A stretch of DNA of 64,000 nt from Schaalia sp. Marseille-Q2122 (lineage in GTDB: Bacteria; Actinomycetota; Actinomycetes; Actinomycetales; Actinomycetaceae): contig NZ_CAHJXR010000004.1 of assembly GCF_903645355.1 (NCBI RefSeq), forward strand, positions 1-64,000, written 5' to 3'. The first letter of the stretch is position 1. Each line of letters begins with the position of its first letter. A model generated the notes under the pieces. The model was not told where the DNA came from, made no database searches, and saw nothing but the letters and a program-made list of their open reading frames with translations. Below are positions 40,820-49,523 of the stretch, piece by piece. Position numbers and translations under genes: made by a program.

Positions 40820-42997
40820 TCACCACGTCAACCATTCAGCAGGTACACGCGTGAAATACAAACCCTGCCACTCGTTCTCCCACAGCACCCCAAGACCACC
40901 ATCAGGCAAAGGCGCCATCGACTGATAGACGTGACGGCCAGGATTGAGCGTGCGCGCCAACGGCCACGTACACCCCTCGTCCTCCGACACGCGAATCACC
41001 CCATTGCCACGGAAGGGCAACAATTGGGAGGCATTCATGAAACAGAGTCGCCCATCATGGAGGCGAACAACATTGGGCTGACTAAAAATCTCCGGCACAT
41101 CAGGTAGCGGATCAAGCTCACCCCAGTGATGTCCGCCGTCCTCGCTGATAGCGCGCACCACCATGCCAGAGGGATGCTGGTTGCGCATGAGCATGAGAAT
41201 ACGCCCGCCGGACAGCTCCACAAGGGTTGCCTCGTAGGTCGCCAACGCGGGATCCTCCAAACGCGGGACACCCCCTGACGAGGCCGCCTCCCCACTGCCT
41301 GGATAGACGCCCAGCACACTGTGTCCGCGCACCCACGTGTCACCACCATCATCGGAATACACCGCAGCTGCACAAAAACCAACGCCCGCTTCGGAGGAAA
41401 CATACACCGGAATGACTAAACGCCCCGCATAAGGGCCCTGCTCAATCTGGATGCCAGTGCCGGGCCCAGTGCCAAGGAATACCATCCACTCTTCTTTCAC
41501 CTGATGATTCAGGTGCCGTAGTGCAGACCATGTGCGGCCCTCATCATCGCTGGTCACCATACACAGGTAAGAGGTCGGTAATGCGGGGGTGGTGCCGCCA
41601 AAATCTTCGCCGTCAGCGGGCTCGTAGGGCAGGAGGGCGCCCTCAGCATCCACCCCAATGCCGGGCACCGCATTAAACTGGCCAACGCCACCGGGGAAGT
41701 GGTCAATGAGGACAATCAGGCGACCGCGCTCGCGGTCATAGACACTGCACGAGTCAATGACGCTGGCCCCACTGACACCATGCCCTTCGGAGGGGATCAC
41801 GACCTGCATCGGCTCCCAGGTATCACCCCCATCGGGTGAGCGCCGAAGGACGAACTGAATGTGGTTGGGGGCATCATTGGGGATGCTCGTGCGCTGGTCG
41901 GCACCAGCAATGAGGGCGCCCGAGGGGAGGGCCAGAAGCGAGGGGATACGGTAGCTGGCCGCACCGTCCATTCCTCGATCAAAAAGCGCGCAGGTGCTGA
42001 TGGGGCGAACCTGCGACAAGCCCTTGATCTGCGCATCTGAAAGGGGATGATCGTAGATGGCGGCGCGTACAACCTCGCCGAAAAGACGCTGGCCGTTGAC
42101 ATCTTGGCCGATCACGACCTCGTAACCGCTGGAAGGCTCACCGGAACGCCCATAAGGTTCTTCGCTGGCTTCGCTGGTCGGCGCGCCGGCACGTCCATTA
42201 GCAAGCGTGGTGGGGGCAGTGTCTGCGAAAAACACCTGACCGGGAATGTGTGCCTGACGGAACCCGTCAATGTAGAGTTCCACCGCCCCCTGCCCGACCC
42301 GGATGGCGAGGTCATGCCACTGTCCTTCAGCCCACGCGCCCTCAATGGTGAAGGAACGCCACTGCCCGCCCGCCGTGCGGGCCGTGTAGGTGATCGCGCC
42401 CGTGTCGACGCGCACAGCAAGTAGCTCTGTAACCTCGCCCGAGGGGCCGCGCATCCCTGCTGACAGGATTGTGCCCGTCTGCCCGTGGCCCCGCGTGCGA
42501 AAGCGCGTCCACAGGGTCCCTTCTGTCAGGGGTGACACTCGGGCGGCATCAAAAGGCGCGAGGTGGTTGGCTGCAAACTCGACGAAGGGGCGAGGGCGCT
42601 GCGCGGAGGCGGCGATCTCGGCCTCGCTGAGTAGGTGGGGAAGAACGCGAAGGTCAGTGACCTCTCCCGCTACAGACTGCGGGGTGTGCCAAGCGTCAGC
42701 GCCGAGAGCGTGAAGGCCCACATCAACGGTGCCGCACATTGCCAGATAGCCGTCAATGAACAGGTGCGTGCCGCGTGCGCCAATGGTGATGGCTATATCG
42801 TGCCAGCGTCCGTCAATGACGGTTGTTGCGTCCTCACATTCGATGAGGCTTTCTCGTTGTGCGCAGTGGACTGTCCAGGTGGGGACCTCGTTGCGGATGG
42901 AAAAACTTGCTGATCCCAATGTGCCTTCGGCGCGCAGGAGTTCGCTGTCACCCCAAGCGCGGCAGCGGAAAAGCAGGGTTGTCGAGGTATCAGCCAT
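40820..42997 (-). CDS. Sialidase (GH33) with N-terminal LamG-like domains, no signal peptide
   Basis: A 725-residue exo-alpha-sialidase releasing sialic acid from glycans. Two LamG/concanavalin-like modules (about 1-150 and 165-330) precede the six-bladed catalytic domain. This starts with the arginine motif YRIPSLL and has Asp-box repeats RSPDGGDTW, TSDDEGRTW, YSDDGGDTW, SEDGGHHW and SEDEGCTW. ATG 42997 directly begins the LamG fold. There is no signal peptide, membrane anchor or sortase motif, so it may be cytoplasmic or leave by another route. Confidence 0.92.
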   Translation of the reverse strand: MADTSTTLLFRCRAWGDSELLRAEGTLGSASFSIRNEVPTWTVHCAQRESLIECEDATTVIDGRWHDIAITIGARGTHLFIDGYLAMCGTVDVGLHALGADAWHTPQSVAGEVTDLRVLPHLLSEAEIAASAQRPRPFVEFAANHLAPFDAARVSPLTEGTLWTRFRTRGHGQTGTILSAGMRGPSGEVTELLAVRVDTGAITYTARTAGGQWRSFTIEGAWAEGQWHDLAIRVGQGAVELYIDGFRQAHIPGQVFFADTAPTTLANGRAGAPTSEASEEPYGRSGEPSSGYEVVIGQDVNGQRLFGEVVRAAIYDHPLSDAQIKGLSQVRPISTCALFDRGMDGAASYRIPSLLALPSGALIAGADQRTSIPNDAPNHIQFVLRRSPDGGDTWEPMQVVIPSEGHGVSGASVIDSCSVYDRERGRLIVLIDHFPGGVGQFNAVPGIGVDAEGALLPYEPADGEDFGGTTPALPTSYLCMVTSDDEGRTWSALRHLNHQVKEEWMVFLGTGPGTGIQIEQGPYAGRLVIPVYVSSEAGVGFCAAAVYSDDGGDTWVRGHSVLGVYPGSGEAASSGGVPRLEDPALATYEATLVELSGGRILMLMRNQHPSGMVVRAISEDGGHHWGELDPLPDVPEIFSQPNVVRLHDGRLCFMNASQLLPFRGNGVIRVSEDEGCTWPLARTLNPGRHVYQSMAPLPDGGLGVLWENEWQGLYFTRVPAEWLTW

Positions 42998-43084
42998 GGG
43001 TGTCCTGAGTGTGGGGGTGTGGGGGGCGCGCGAGGCCGGACAGGTAATGCGTATCTGTTGACGATGGACCCGATGAGCTAAGGA

Positions 43085-43142
43085 TATCCAATAAGTGATA
43101 ACAATCGCGTCTAGCGACATCATGTATCCGATAAGTGCTGAC
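43085..43142 (-). promoter_or_regulatory. Paired direct repeats upstream of the sialidase gene
   Basis: TATCCAATAAGTGATAAC (43085-43102) and TATCCGATAAGTGCTGAC (43125-43142) differ at four of 18 positions and start exactly 40 bases apart, about four helical turns. A possible promoter, TTGTTA-N17-TTAGCT on the minus strand, overlaps the proximal copy. They are a likely binding pair for a sugar-responsive regulator not encoded nearby. The 42998-43251 gap has no gene. Confidence 0.6.
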
Positions 43143-43186
43143 GCTGATTCTCGGTGCGACCAAACCCGTTTACAGCGAAGAAGAGC

Positions 43187-43223
43187 ACCGATCGGGCGCC
43201 CCATAATGGGACGCCCGATCGGT
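43187..43223 (-). terminator. Terminator after the amylosucrase gene
   Basis: A 16-bp stem with one mismatch (43187-43202 with 43208-43223) and a 5-base loop, 28 bases past the stop. Confidence 0.75.
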
Positions 43224-43251
43224 ATCACCAGTGACCTTGAACAACAAAGAG

Positions 43252-45123
43252 CTAGTGAGCGACAAACCACAAGGCTTGATAGGGCTCAAGTGTCAGCTCG
43301 TGGACGTCAAGGTTGTAGTCGTAACCGCTGAGTGCTTCCCACGCTGAATGCCCCAGATGAGCGCGCAAGACTTCAGCGCTCAGACTCGTGCGATGTTCAC
43401 TGAGGTTGTAGACCTGCACCATGCGTCCTTCCGGATGATCGCGTAGGAGGATCAACAGATGTTGATGAGGGCTGGGGACAACTGTCGATTCAATACTTGC
43501 ATGCATATGCGGTAACGACCTTCGTACCCCAATGACATGCTGAAGCGCAGCATAGATCCGCCCACCAGGTGATGACGGGTCCTTTCGCGCCCGATCTGCT
43601 GCATCCCAGTCCATGACCGGTCGATGAACCCAGCGATTGTCGGCCGCATGATCGGGATCATCAGCGTAGGTGTAGTCATTGAGCATCCCAATCTCATCGC
43701 CCATATACAGCAAAGGAACGCCTGAAAAGCCAACTACCGCAGTCAAAAGCATGGTGATACGTCGCAGCGCAAGATCAATCTCATCAGCCTCTCCCTTTTC
43801 CAGGGCTATTTCCAAGCCTGCAAGTGACGCTAAAGAGCCAGAAATACGACGGTCGTCAGTGACTGGGTTGTACTGAAACACTAAGCCGCGTGCGAAAGAC
43901 CCTGGGTAGATGCCGCTGTAAAACTGAGAGAGGAAGCGTCGATGTTCCGGCCCTGATAAGCCGGTGTGAGCAGCATCCGCATCTGAGATGGCCCAACCAA
44001 TGTCGTCATGGCAGCGAATGTAGGCCCCCCACGTCGTGTTTGACGGCTTGGCGGGGAAAGCCCGGAGGGCATTCTCAAAAAGGCGGGTATCGCGGCTCGC
44101 TAAAGAACTCCATAGCTGGACCATGAAGGAATTGTGGTAGGCCAGGTCAGAAACCTTCCCCCAGTGCTCGCCTTTTCCGAGATAGGGTAAAAGCTGCTCG
44201 GGGCCAACAATCGCCTCAGCTTTGAATGCAGCACCGGGAGCGGCAATGCGAATAGCGGTGCGTAAGGCCTGCGTTAGGTGGTGGACTTCCTCCTCCCCCT
44301 GACACATGGTGCCTAAGCGTTTCCATATGAAGGCGATCGCATCAAGGCGAATCACTTCCACCCCGTGGTTAAGCAGGTTGAAAATAATGCTTAGATACTC
44401 ACAGAAGACGTTGGGGTTCGACCAGTTCACATCCCACTGGTAGGAGTTGAAAGTTGTCCACACCCACGCCTTGGCCTGCTCATCCCAGGTGAAGTTTCCT
44501 GGAGCGAAATCGGGGAAAATCTCAGGGAGATGCTGTTCGTACTTGTCGGGCATTGTCCGATCAGGGAACATCCAAAAGTAGTCGCGGTAGTGCTGTTCGC
44601 CTGCTCTGGCCTTTTGCGCCCACTCATGTTCGGCAGCAACATGGTTGAGGACAAGGTCGGCAACAAGGGCGATGCCGCGTGAACGCAGAGCTGCTGCAAG
44701 ATTGCTCAGATCCTCCATTGTCCCCAGATCAGAGCGCACCTTGTTGTAGTTCATCACCGCATAGCCGCCATCATTTTCATCAGGGCGAGGCTCAAGTAGG
44801 GGCATCAGGTGAAGGTAGGTGACACCCATGTCAGAAAGGTAGTCCACTCGCGCTTCGAGGCCTTTGAGTGTTCCTGCAAAGCGGTCGGTATAGGCCACGT
44901 ATCCCACACGCTCGGGGAGCTGCAGCCAGTCGGGTTGGAGAAGGCGCGCTTCGTCCAGAGCCTTGAGGTCGGCTGAACGTTCGCGGTAGGCGCGGTTGAT
45001 GATCCGAACAACGAGGTCATACACGCGCTCAGTCTCATCGCCGTAGACGGCATGAAGGCTGTTGCGGAGTTCTTCACCGTAGCGGGCATATCGCAGACGC
45101 AAGGTGGTATCAACACGGGTCAT
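43252..45123 (-). CDS. Amylosucrase-like GH13 enzyme
   Basis: Cytoplasmic GH13 enzyme, 623 residues, most like amylosucrase, which builds alpha-1,4-glucan from sucrose and releases fructose. The nucleophile is Asp261 in VIRLDAIAF and the acid/base Glu303 in KAEAIVG, 42 residues apart as in known amylosucrases; the third acid lies in IRCHDDIGW. The long N-terminal helical region (about 1-75) is also typical. ATG 45123 has AGGAACC upstream. No signal peptide. Its operon contains a sucrose-type symporter, which supports sucrose as the substrate. Sucrose hydrolase activity is an alternative. Confidence 0.87.
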   Translation of the reverse strand: MTRVDTTLRLRYARYGEELRNSLHAVYGDETERVYDLVVRIINRAYRERSADLKALDEARLLQPDWLQLPERVGYVAYTDRFAGTLKGLEARVDYLSDMGVTYLHLMPLLEPRPDENDGGYAVMNYNKVRSDLGTMEDLSNLAAALRSRGIALVADLVLNHVAAEHEWAQKARAGEQHYRDYFWMFPDRTMPDKYEQHLPEIFPDFAPGNFTWDEQAKAWVWTTFNSYQWDVNWSNPNVFCEYLSIIFNLLNHGVEVIRLDAIAFIWKRLGTMCQGEEEVHHLTQALRTAIRIAAPGAAFKAEAIVGPEQLLPYLGKGEHWGKVSDLAYHNSFMVQLWSSLASRDTRLFENALRAFPAKPSNTTWGAYIRCHDDIGWAISDADAAHTGLSGPEHRRFLSQFYSGIYPGSFARGLVFQYNPVTDDRRISGSLASLAGLEIALEKGEADEIDLALRRITMLLTAVVGFSGVPLLYMGDEIGMLNDYTYADDPDHAADNRWVHRPVMDWDAADRARKDPSSPGGRIYAALQHVIGVRRSLPHMHASIESTVVPSPHQHLLILLRDHPEGRMVQVYNLSEHRTSLSAEVLRAHLGHSAWEALSGYDYNLDVHELTLEPYQALWFVAH

Positions 45124-45151
45124 GGTGGTTCCTGAGTGCGATCGGCGAGTT

Positions 45152-45655
45152 TTAGAGGGTGACATCTTCAGGGCGTGAAGGCTCGGGAGTGTCAGGGAGA
45201 GGGCGAATAATCAGCACATCGCAGGGGGCTTTTCCTGCGAGTTCTTGAGCAACCGTCCCAAGAAGCCTGCCTGCAATTGAACGGTCGCGTATGGCCCCCA
45301 TGACCAGGAGGTCAGCCTCGTGAGTCTCGATGGAATGCAGTAGTGAGGCTGCTGCGGGTCCGTCAATGAGTTCAGCGGCTTTGACTCGTGCGCCCGCTTT
45401 CTCAGCCTGAGCAACGGCCTCGTCGAGGGCCAGGGTGGCCGCTTCAACACCGGGCACCTGGTCGAAAGTGACTTCACCGCCAAGGGTGGCCTGATTCATC
45501 GCGTCAGTGCGCCGAGGTAGGGACGAGTAGGCGCAGACAATCACCAGGTCGGCGTCCTCAGCGACGGCCACATGGGCGGCCGAGGCGATGGTGGTCGGTG
45601 CCAGGGAGGAACCGTCAGTGCCAACAACAATCGTTGAGTAGGGCTTTTTCGTCAT
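45152..45655 (-). CDS. Single-domain universal stress protein
   Basis: A 167-residue UspA protein with the ATP-binding signature [21 protein letters not shown]. It sits between the sugar symporter (6-base gap) and the amylosucrase (28-base gap), all one direction. Placement inside a sugar operon is unusual and suggests a role tied to energy state during sugar use. Confidence 0.9.
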   Translation of the reverse strand: MTKKPYSTIVVGTDGSSLAPTTIASAAHVAVAEDADLVIVCAYSSLPRRTDAMNQATLGGEVTFDQVPGVEAATLALDEAVAQAEKAGARVKAAELIDGPAAASLLHSIETHEADLLVMGAIRDRSIAGRLLGTVAQELAGKAPCDVLIIRPLPDTPEPSRPEDVTL

Positions 45656-45661
45656 AGGAGA

Positions 45662-47077
45662 TCATCCTTCCGAGTGCTGTCCGATGGTGTCTTCACCGGA
45701 TTTTGAACGGATATCTTCGACGTCACGAACGATGGGAGGTTCTTTAATCCACAGCATTGCCAGAGCTGCACAGGCCAAGAGCACGGCGGCCGCGGTGATG
45801 GCGTTATGGGGATTGTCGCCTAGAACGTGCTTGTAGATCGGTCCGAAGGTGAGTGTCTGGATGAGCATGGGAATAACGATCATCATGTTGATGATTCCCA
45901 TGTACACGCCATAACGGGTTGAGGGAATGACGCGCACGGCCATGATGTAGGGAACGCCCATGATGGACGCCCAGGCGATACCGAGGCCAACGATGGGGAC
46001 GAAAAGAAGGTAGGGGTCGGTGATGTGCGGGAAAATACCAAGTCCGATTGCTGCAAGGAAGAGGCAGATGGCGTGGACCCACTTCGCACCGTGCTTTCGA
46101 GCGAGGCCCGCAAGAAGGAAGGCCACACAGAAGGTCACGATGTTGTAGAAGGCATTGATTGAGCCAGTTGTTGCCACTGCCTGTTCGTAAAGTTCTGGTT
46201 GTGCGGCGGTGTCCTCCACGCCGTAGACGCCTTTTGCGACTGACAGGGATACGTACTGCCAGTAGCAGTTCATCGCGTACCACTGGAAGAAGTAGACGAG
46301 GGCAAGTTTGCGCAGGGTGGGTGGCATGTCAACGATGGCGCTGCCGATGTCCTTGATGTATCCCATGAGGCCGCCACCGTTGGCTTTTTGTTCGGCGAGC
46401 TCGCGCAGTTCTGCTTCGCTGGGGGGAAGCTCTGGTGTGGTGAGGACGGAGATCATCACGGTGACGATGGAGCATACGGATCCGACGAGGAAGGCCGCGA
46501 ATACCCAGGTTGGTAGCTGGCCTGTCGTTCCGGGGAGGATCTTGGGGAAGCCCCAGATGCAGAGATTTGCCAGGGTGATGCCAAAGCCGCAGAAGAAGGA
46601 CTGGGCGAGGAAGCCCTTGGCTAGTTGCGAGGGAGGGAGGCGGTCGGAGATGAAGGCCCGGTAGGGTTCCATGGCCGTGTTGTTGGAGGCGTCAAGAGCC
46701 CATAGGAGCAGGACGGCCATCCATACGGCGCTCACCCATGGGAAGAGGGCGAGGCAGATGGAGCAGCCGATGGCGCCGATAATGAAGTAGGGGCGTCGTC
46801 GTCCCCACTTGGGGTGCCAGGTGCGGTCGGACATGGCGCCGACGAGGGGTTGGACGAGGAGGCCGGTGACGGGGCCTGCGAGGTTGAGCAGGGGCAGGTC
46901 TTCGGGGGAGGCGCCGAGCATCTGGTAGATGGGGTTGATGGCGGTTTGTTGCATGCCGAAGGAATACTGGATGCCGAAGAAACCGAGGTTCATGAGCAGG
47001 ATGTTCTTCATGCTCATCAGCGGTTTGGTGCGGACGATGGTGGTGGATGTTTCAGTTGCGGCGCTGCTCATCATCAT
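45662..47077 (-). CDS. MFS glycoside symporter, sucrose/maltose-like
   Basis: A 471-residue transporter of about 12 membrane segments resembling proton-coupled sucrose or maltose symporters. Features are SFGMQQTAINPIYQ in helix 1, GAMSDRTWHPKWGRRRPYF in loop 2 and DASNNTAMEPYRAFISD. It overlaps the upstream SRPBCC gene (ATGA). With amylosucrase downstream, import of sucrose followed by intracellular conversion is the simplest reading. Confidence 0.88.
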   Translation of the reverse strand: MMMSSAATETSTTIVRTKPLMSMKNILLMNLGFFGIQYSFGMQQTAINPIYQMLGASPEDLPLLNLAGPVTGLLVQPLVGAMSDRTWHPKWGRRRPYFIIGAIGCSICLALFPWVSAVWMAVLLLWALDASNNTAMEPYRAFISDRLPPSQLAKGFLAQSFFCGFGITLANLCIWGFPKILPGTTGQLPTWVFAAFLVGSVCSIVTVMISVLTTPELPPSEAELRELAEQKANGGGLMGYIKDIGSAIVDMPPTLRKLALVYFFQWYAMNCYWQYVSLSVAKGVYGVEDTAAQPELYEQAVATTGSINAFYNIVTFCVAFLLAGLARKHGAKWVHAICLFLAAIGLGIFPHITDPYLLFVPIVGLGIAWASIMGVPYIMAVRVIPSTRYGVYMGIINMMIVIPMLIQTLTFGPIYKHVLGDNPHNAITAAAVLLACAALAMLWIKEPPIVRDVEDIRSKSGEDTIGQHSEG

Positions 47078-47547
47078 GCCTTCCGCGTGTTGGTCTCGTT
47101 ACGGGCAAGGTATTCGTCGAGGCGGTTGAGTTCACGTTCCCATCCGCGGCAGTGCCAGTCGGCGATCCTGGCTTCGTAGGGGCCTTGGATGATGCGGACG
47201 AGGGTGCCGCCTCTGCCGGTGGCGACAAATTCGACGCGTTGTTCCATGGGCGTGGTGGGGTCTATCTCGGGATCGCCGGAGATCAGTTGCTGTTCGACGA
47301 AGACGTCGGGGCGGAAGAATTCGGTGAAGATGGACTCGGTGATGACGCGGTTGTTGGGGTCGTCATCAAGGACTTTGACGTGGTATTGGCGTCCGCCGAG
47401 TGTGAGTTCTGCGTGTGCATCCTCTACGTGGGTGCCGGGGCTTCCTCGCCATTGGGACATTTGTTCGGGGATGGTCCACGCGTCGAAGAGGACCTCGCGG
47501 GATTGGGTGAAGACTCGCTCGACAATAATCATGACGTCGGCAACCAT
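47074..47547 (-). CDS. SRPBCC (AHSA1-like) domain protein
   Basis: A 157-residue protein of the SRPBCC ligand-binding superfamily, AHSA1/activator-like type (TQSREVLFDAWTIPEQMSQW at the N-terminus, GRGGTLVRIIQGPYEA, GWERELNRLDEYL at the end). GGGAG precedes ATG 47547. First gene of the sugar operon. No known ligand; a regulatory role is possible but unsupported. Confidence 0.83.
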   Translation of the reverse strand: MVADVMIIVERVFTQSREVLFDAWTIPEQMSQWRGSPGTHVEDAHAELTLGGRQYHVKVLDDDPNNRVITESIFTEFFRPDVFVEQQLISGDPEIDPTTPMEQRVEFVATGRGGTLVRIIQGPYEARIADWHCRGWERELNRLDEYLARNETNTRKA

Positions 47548-47725
47548 GGGGTACTCCCTTGGTAGTGGCTCTGGCGGTTGGCAGGGTAAGACCCGGTAAT
47601 GGGCCCGGTAATAGGGCGGTGTGCTGGGTGCTGGGGTGTTGGACGAGGTCTCGTGGGTGGGGGCGTTCGGCACGAGTGCTGCGTGCCGGTGGTGGTGCAA
47701 TGTGTTTGGACGAGTGGTGAGGTAT

Positions 47726-47788
47726 TCCCACGCTATGCCTAGGGGCGTGGGATTTCGCGAGATAAGCAAGAGTATGAGAATCAGGCAA
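47726..47788 (-). promoter_or_regulatory. Candidate promoter and leader dyad of the sugar operon
   Basis: On the minus strand TTGCCT (47783-47788), a 17-base spacer and TTATCT (47760-47765). Just downstream TCCCACGC (47726-47733) and GCGTGGGA (47745-47752) form a perfect 8-bp dyad at the expected transcript start, either an operator or a 5-prime hairpin. The leader to the first gene would be about 205 bases. Confidence 0.5.
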
Positions 47789-48010
47789 AAATGGCGAAAT
47801 AGTGCGGAAAAGTCCGGGCGTGTTTGGTGGATGTCGCGATGGAGACAGAATGTCTTTAAAAAACGAAACCGTCATGTAGGACGTAGGTCATAAATGGCGT
47901 GCACGTTTGCGATGCGCATTGTGCTATTCGGCTGAATACTGGTTCAACACACTGCTTGAGGAGTGAGAGCCCGCAGCCCAGTTGAGGATCGTGTCTCTGA
48001 GTCAGAACCG

Positions 48011-48260
48011 GTGTCTCCTCTGGTTGCGCTTGTTGCTTCTAGTTCCACCTGTTGCGCCTGGTTGCACCTGTTGCTTCTGGTCGCTCGAAAGCGTCCGGGC
48101 CCGGCGCTTCCAGTGCAACACAAGAACATCAGTGCAACGCAGGAGCACTGGTGCGCGCGGGAACAGGGGTACTACGCCGAGGCGCCCTGCAACGCAGGAA
48201 CACTGGTGCAACGCCGAGGCGTCGGTCCAGCGCAGGAACACCGGTCCACGTCAGGGGCGC
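48011..48260. repeat. Mirror-image array of 19-bp units, locus 2
   Basis: Four 19-bp units (48011, 48030, 48049, 48068) precede a 24-bp core (48087-48110, centre CCGGGCCCGG). Eight units of opposite orientation follow (from 48111), one of them 17 bases long. Right units follow CAGTGCAACGCAGGAGCAC; left units such as CTGTTGCGCCTGGTTGCAC are roughly their reverse complement. The same architecture as 38347-38503. Confidence 0.88.
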
Positions 48261-48297
48261 GAGCACTGCGCCAATGTAAGAGCCTTGATAACAGTGT

Positions 48298-48337
48298 GCG
48301 GGTGTTTCGGGCGATAAATAGCGCCCGAAACACCCGC
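48298..48337 (-). terminator. Terminator hairpin after tdh
   Basis: A perfect 16-bp stem (48298-48313 with 48322-48337) and an AT-rich 8-base loop, 16 bases past the tdh stop. Confidence 0.8.
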
Positions 48338-48353
48338 AGTGCTTTGAAGCTGC

Positions 48354-49412
48354 TCAGCGCTCCCAGTCGATAATGACCTTGCCCGCGTTGCCCTGAGCGG
48401 CGGCGGCGAAAGCTTGCTCCCACTCCTCAGGCGCAAACTTGTGGGTAATAATCGAGCGCACCGAGTCACGCAGCTGCTCGGAGGTTTCGAGCATGTAGGT
48501 GGCCAGGTACCAGGTGTCGAACATTTCGCGCCCGTATACGCCCTTAATGGTGAGCATCCGGGTAATGACCTGGTTCCAGTTAATGGGGAAGGCTCCCTTG
48601 GGTAGGCCAAGCAGGGCCAGGGTTGCCCCGTGCGTGCAGTGCTCAATCAGTGAGGTCAGGCCACCGGGCGCTCCCGACATTTCCAGGCCCGCGTCGAAGC
48701 CTTCGCGGATCTCCAGGGCTTCCATGACCTCGGGCAGGGTCTGCTGGGTGATGTCAACGGCCACGTCAGCCCCGGCCGCGCGGGCCAGCTCCAGACGCGA
48801 GGGCATCATGTCGGTGATGACCACGTGGCGGGCACCTGCATGACGGGCCAGGGCAGCGCACATCACACCAATGGGGCCAGCGCCGGTAATAAGCACGTCC
48901 TGGCCGGTCATCTCAATCTGCTGGCAGGAGTGGACCGCATTCCCGAAGGGGTCAAACAGCGCGCCGAGGTCAGGGTCAATCGCCTCAGGCTGCACCCACA
49001 CATTCCCGGCAGGAACGACGACATAGTCGGCAAAACCCCCGTCACGGTTGACGCCGATGCCAATGGTGCGGATGCACATGTGCCGCCGCCCAGCGCGACA
49101 GTTGCGGCAGCGGCCGCAGACAATGTGGCCTTCAACGGACACGCGCTGGCCGACGTGCAGTTCGTCGCGGCCTCGACCTTCAGCAACGCCTCGGCCGATC
49201 GCGCAGATCTCGCCGTAGAACTCATGCCCCAAGGTCTGCGGGGGCGTCAAAGACCCTGGCGCGCCACCATCCCAGTTGAAGAGGTGAATGTCAGTGCCGC
49301 ACAGGCCTGCGCGCATGACGCGAATCTTGACTTCGCCAAAACCGGGTTCGGGTTCGGGAATCTCGCACAGTTCCAGGCCGGGGGCTGGGGCGGTTTTACG
49401 CAGTGCGCGCAC
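48354..49412 (-). CDS. tdh: L-threonine 3-dehydrogenase
   Basis: Zinc, NAD-dependent enzyme oxidising threonine to 2-amino-3-ketobutyrate, the substrate of Kbl. The 352 residues place Cys38, His63 and Glu64 exactly as in known Tdh proteins. The structural zinc cysteines are 99, 102, 105 and 113 (CGRCRNCRAGRRHMC), and the nucleotide loop is GAGPIG. GTG 49412. Single gene with its own terminator; kbl is 17 kb away on the same strand. Confidence 0.94.
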   Translation of the reverse strand: MRALRKTAPAPGLELCEIPEPEPGFGEVKIRVMRAGLCGTDIHLFNWDGGAPGSLTPPQTLGHEFYGEICAIGRGVAEGRGRDELHVGQRVSVEGHIVCGRCRNCRAGRRHMCIRTIGIGVNRDGGFADYVVVPAGNVWVQPEAIDPDLGALFDPFGNAVHSCQQIEMTGQDVLITGAGPIGVMCAALARHAGARHVVITDMMPSRLELARAAGADVAVDITQQTLPEVMEALEIREGFDAGLEMSGAPGGLTSLIEHCTHGATLALLGLPKGAFPINWNQVITRMLTIKGVYGREMFDTWYLATYMLETSEQLRDSVRSIITHKFAPEEWEQAFAAAAQGNAGKVIIDWER

Positions 49413-49523
49413 GGTGGCTCCTCAGGTGAGCGGGGTGGTGACTATCGCCCTCATTCTACGACTCCACCTTGCAGTGCAGGACAGCCTCGGAGCCCTCAGC
49501 TGCCGCGCGGGTAGAGTAGCCCC

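Larger units (their letters stand above)
47548..48297. other. Gene-free stretch between the sugar operon and tdh
   Basis: No convincing gene. It contains the sugar-operon leader and promoter (47726-47788), an AT-richer segment around 47760-47900, and a large 19-bp repeat array (48011-48260). Confidence 0.55.

Noticed and set aside
38347-48260. CRISPR arrays
   Set aside because: The 19-bp arrays have contiguous degenerate units with no spacers, orientation flips at the core, and there are no cas genes.
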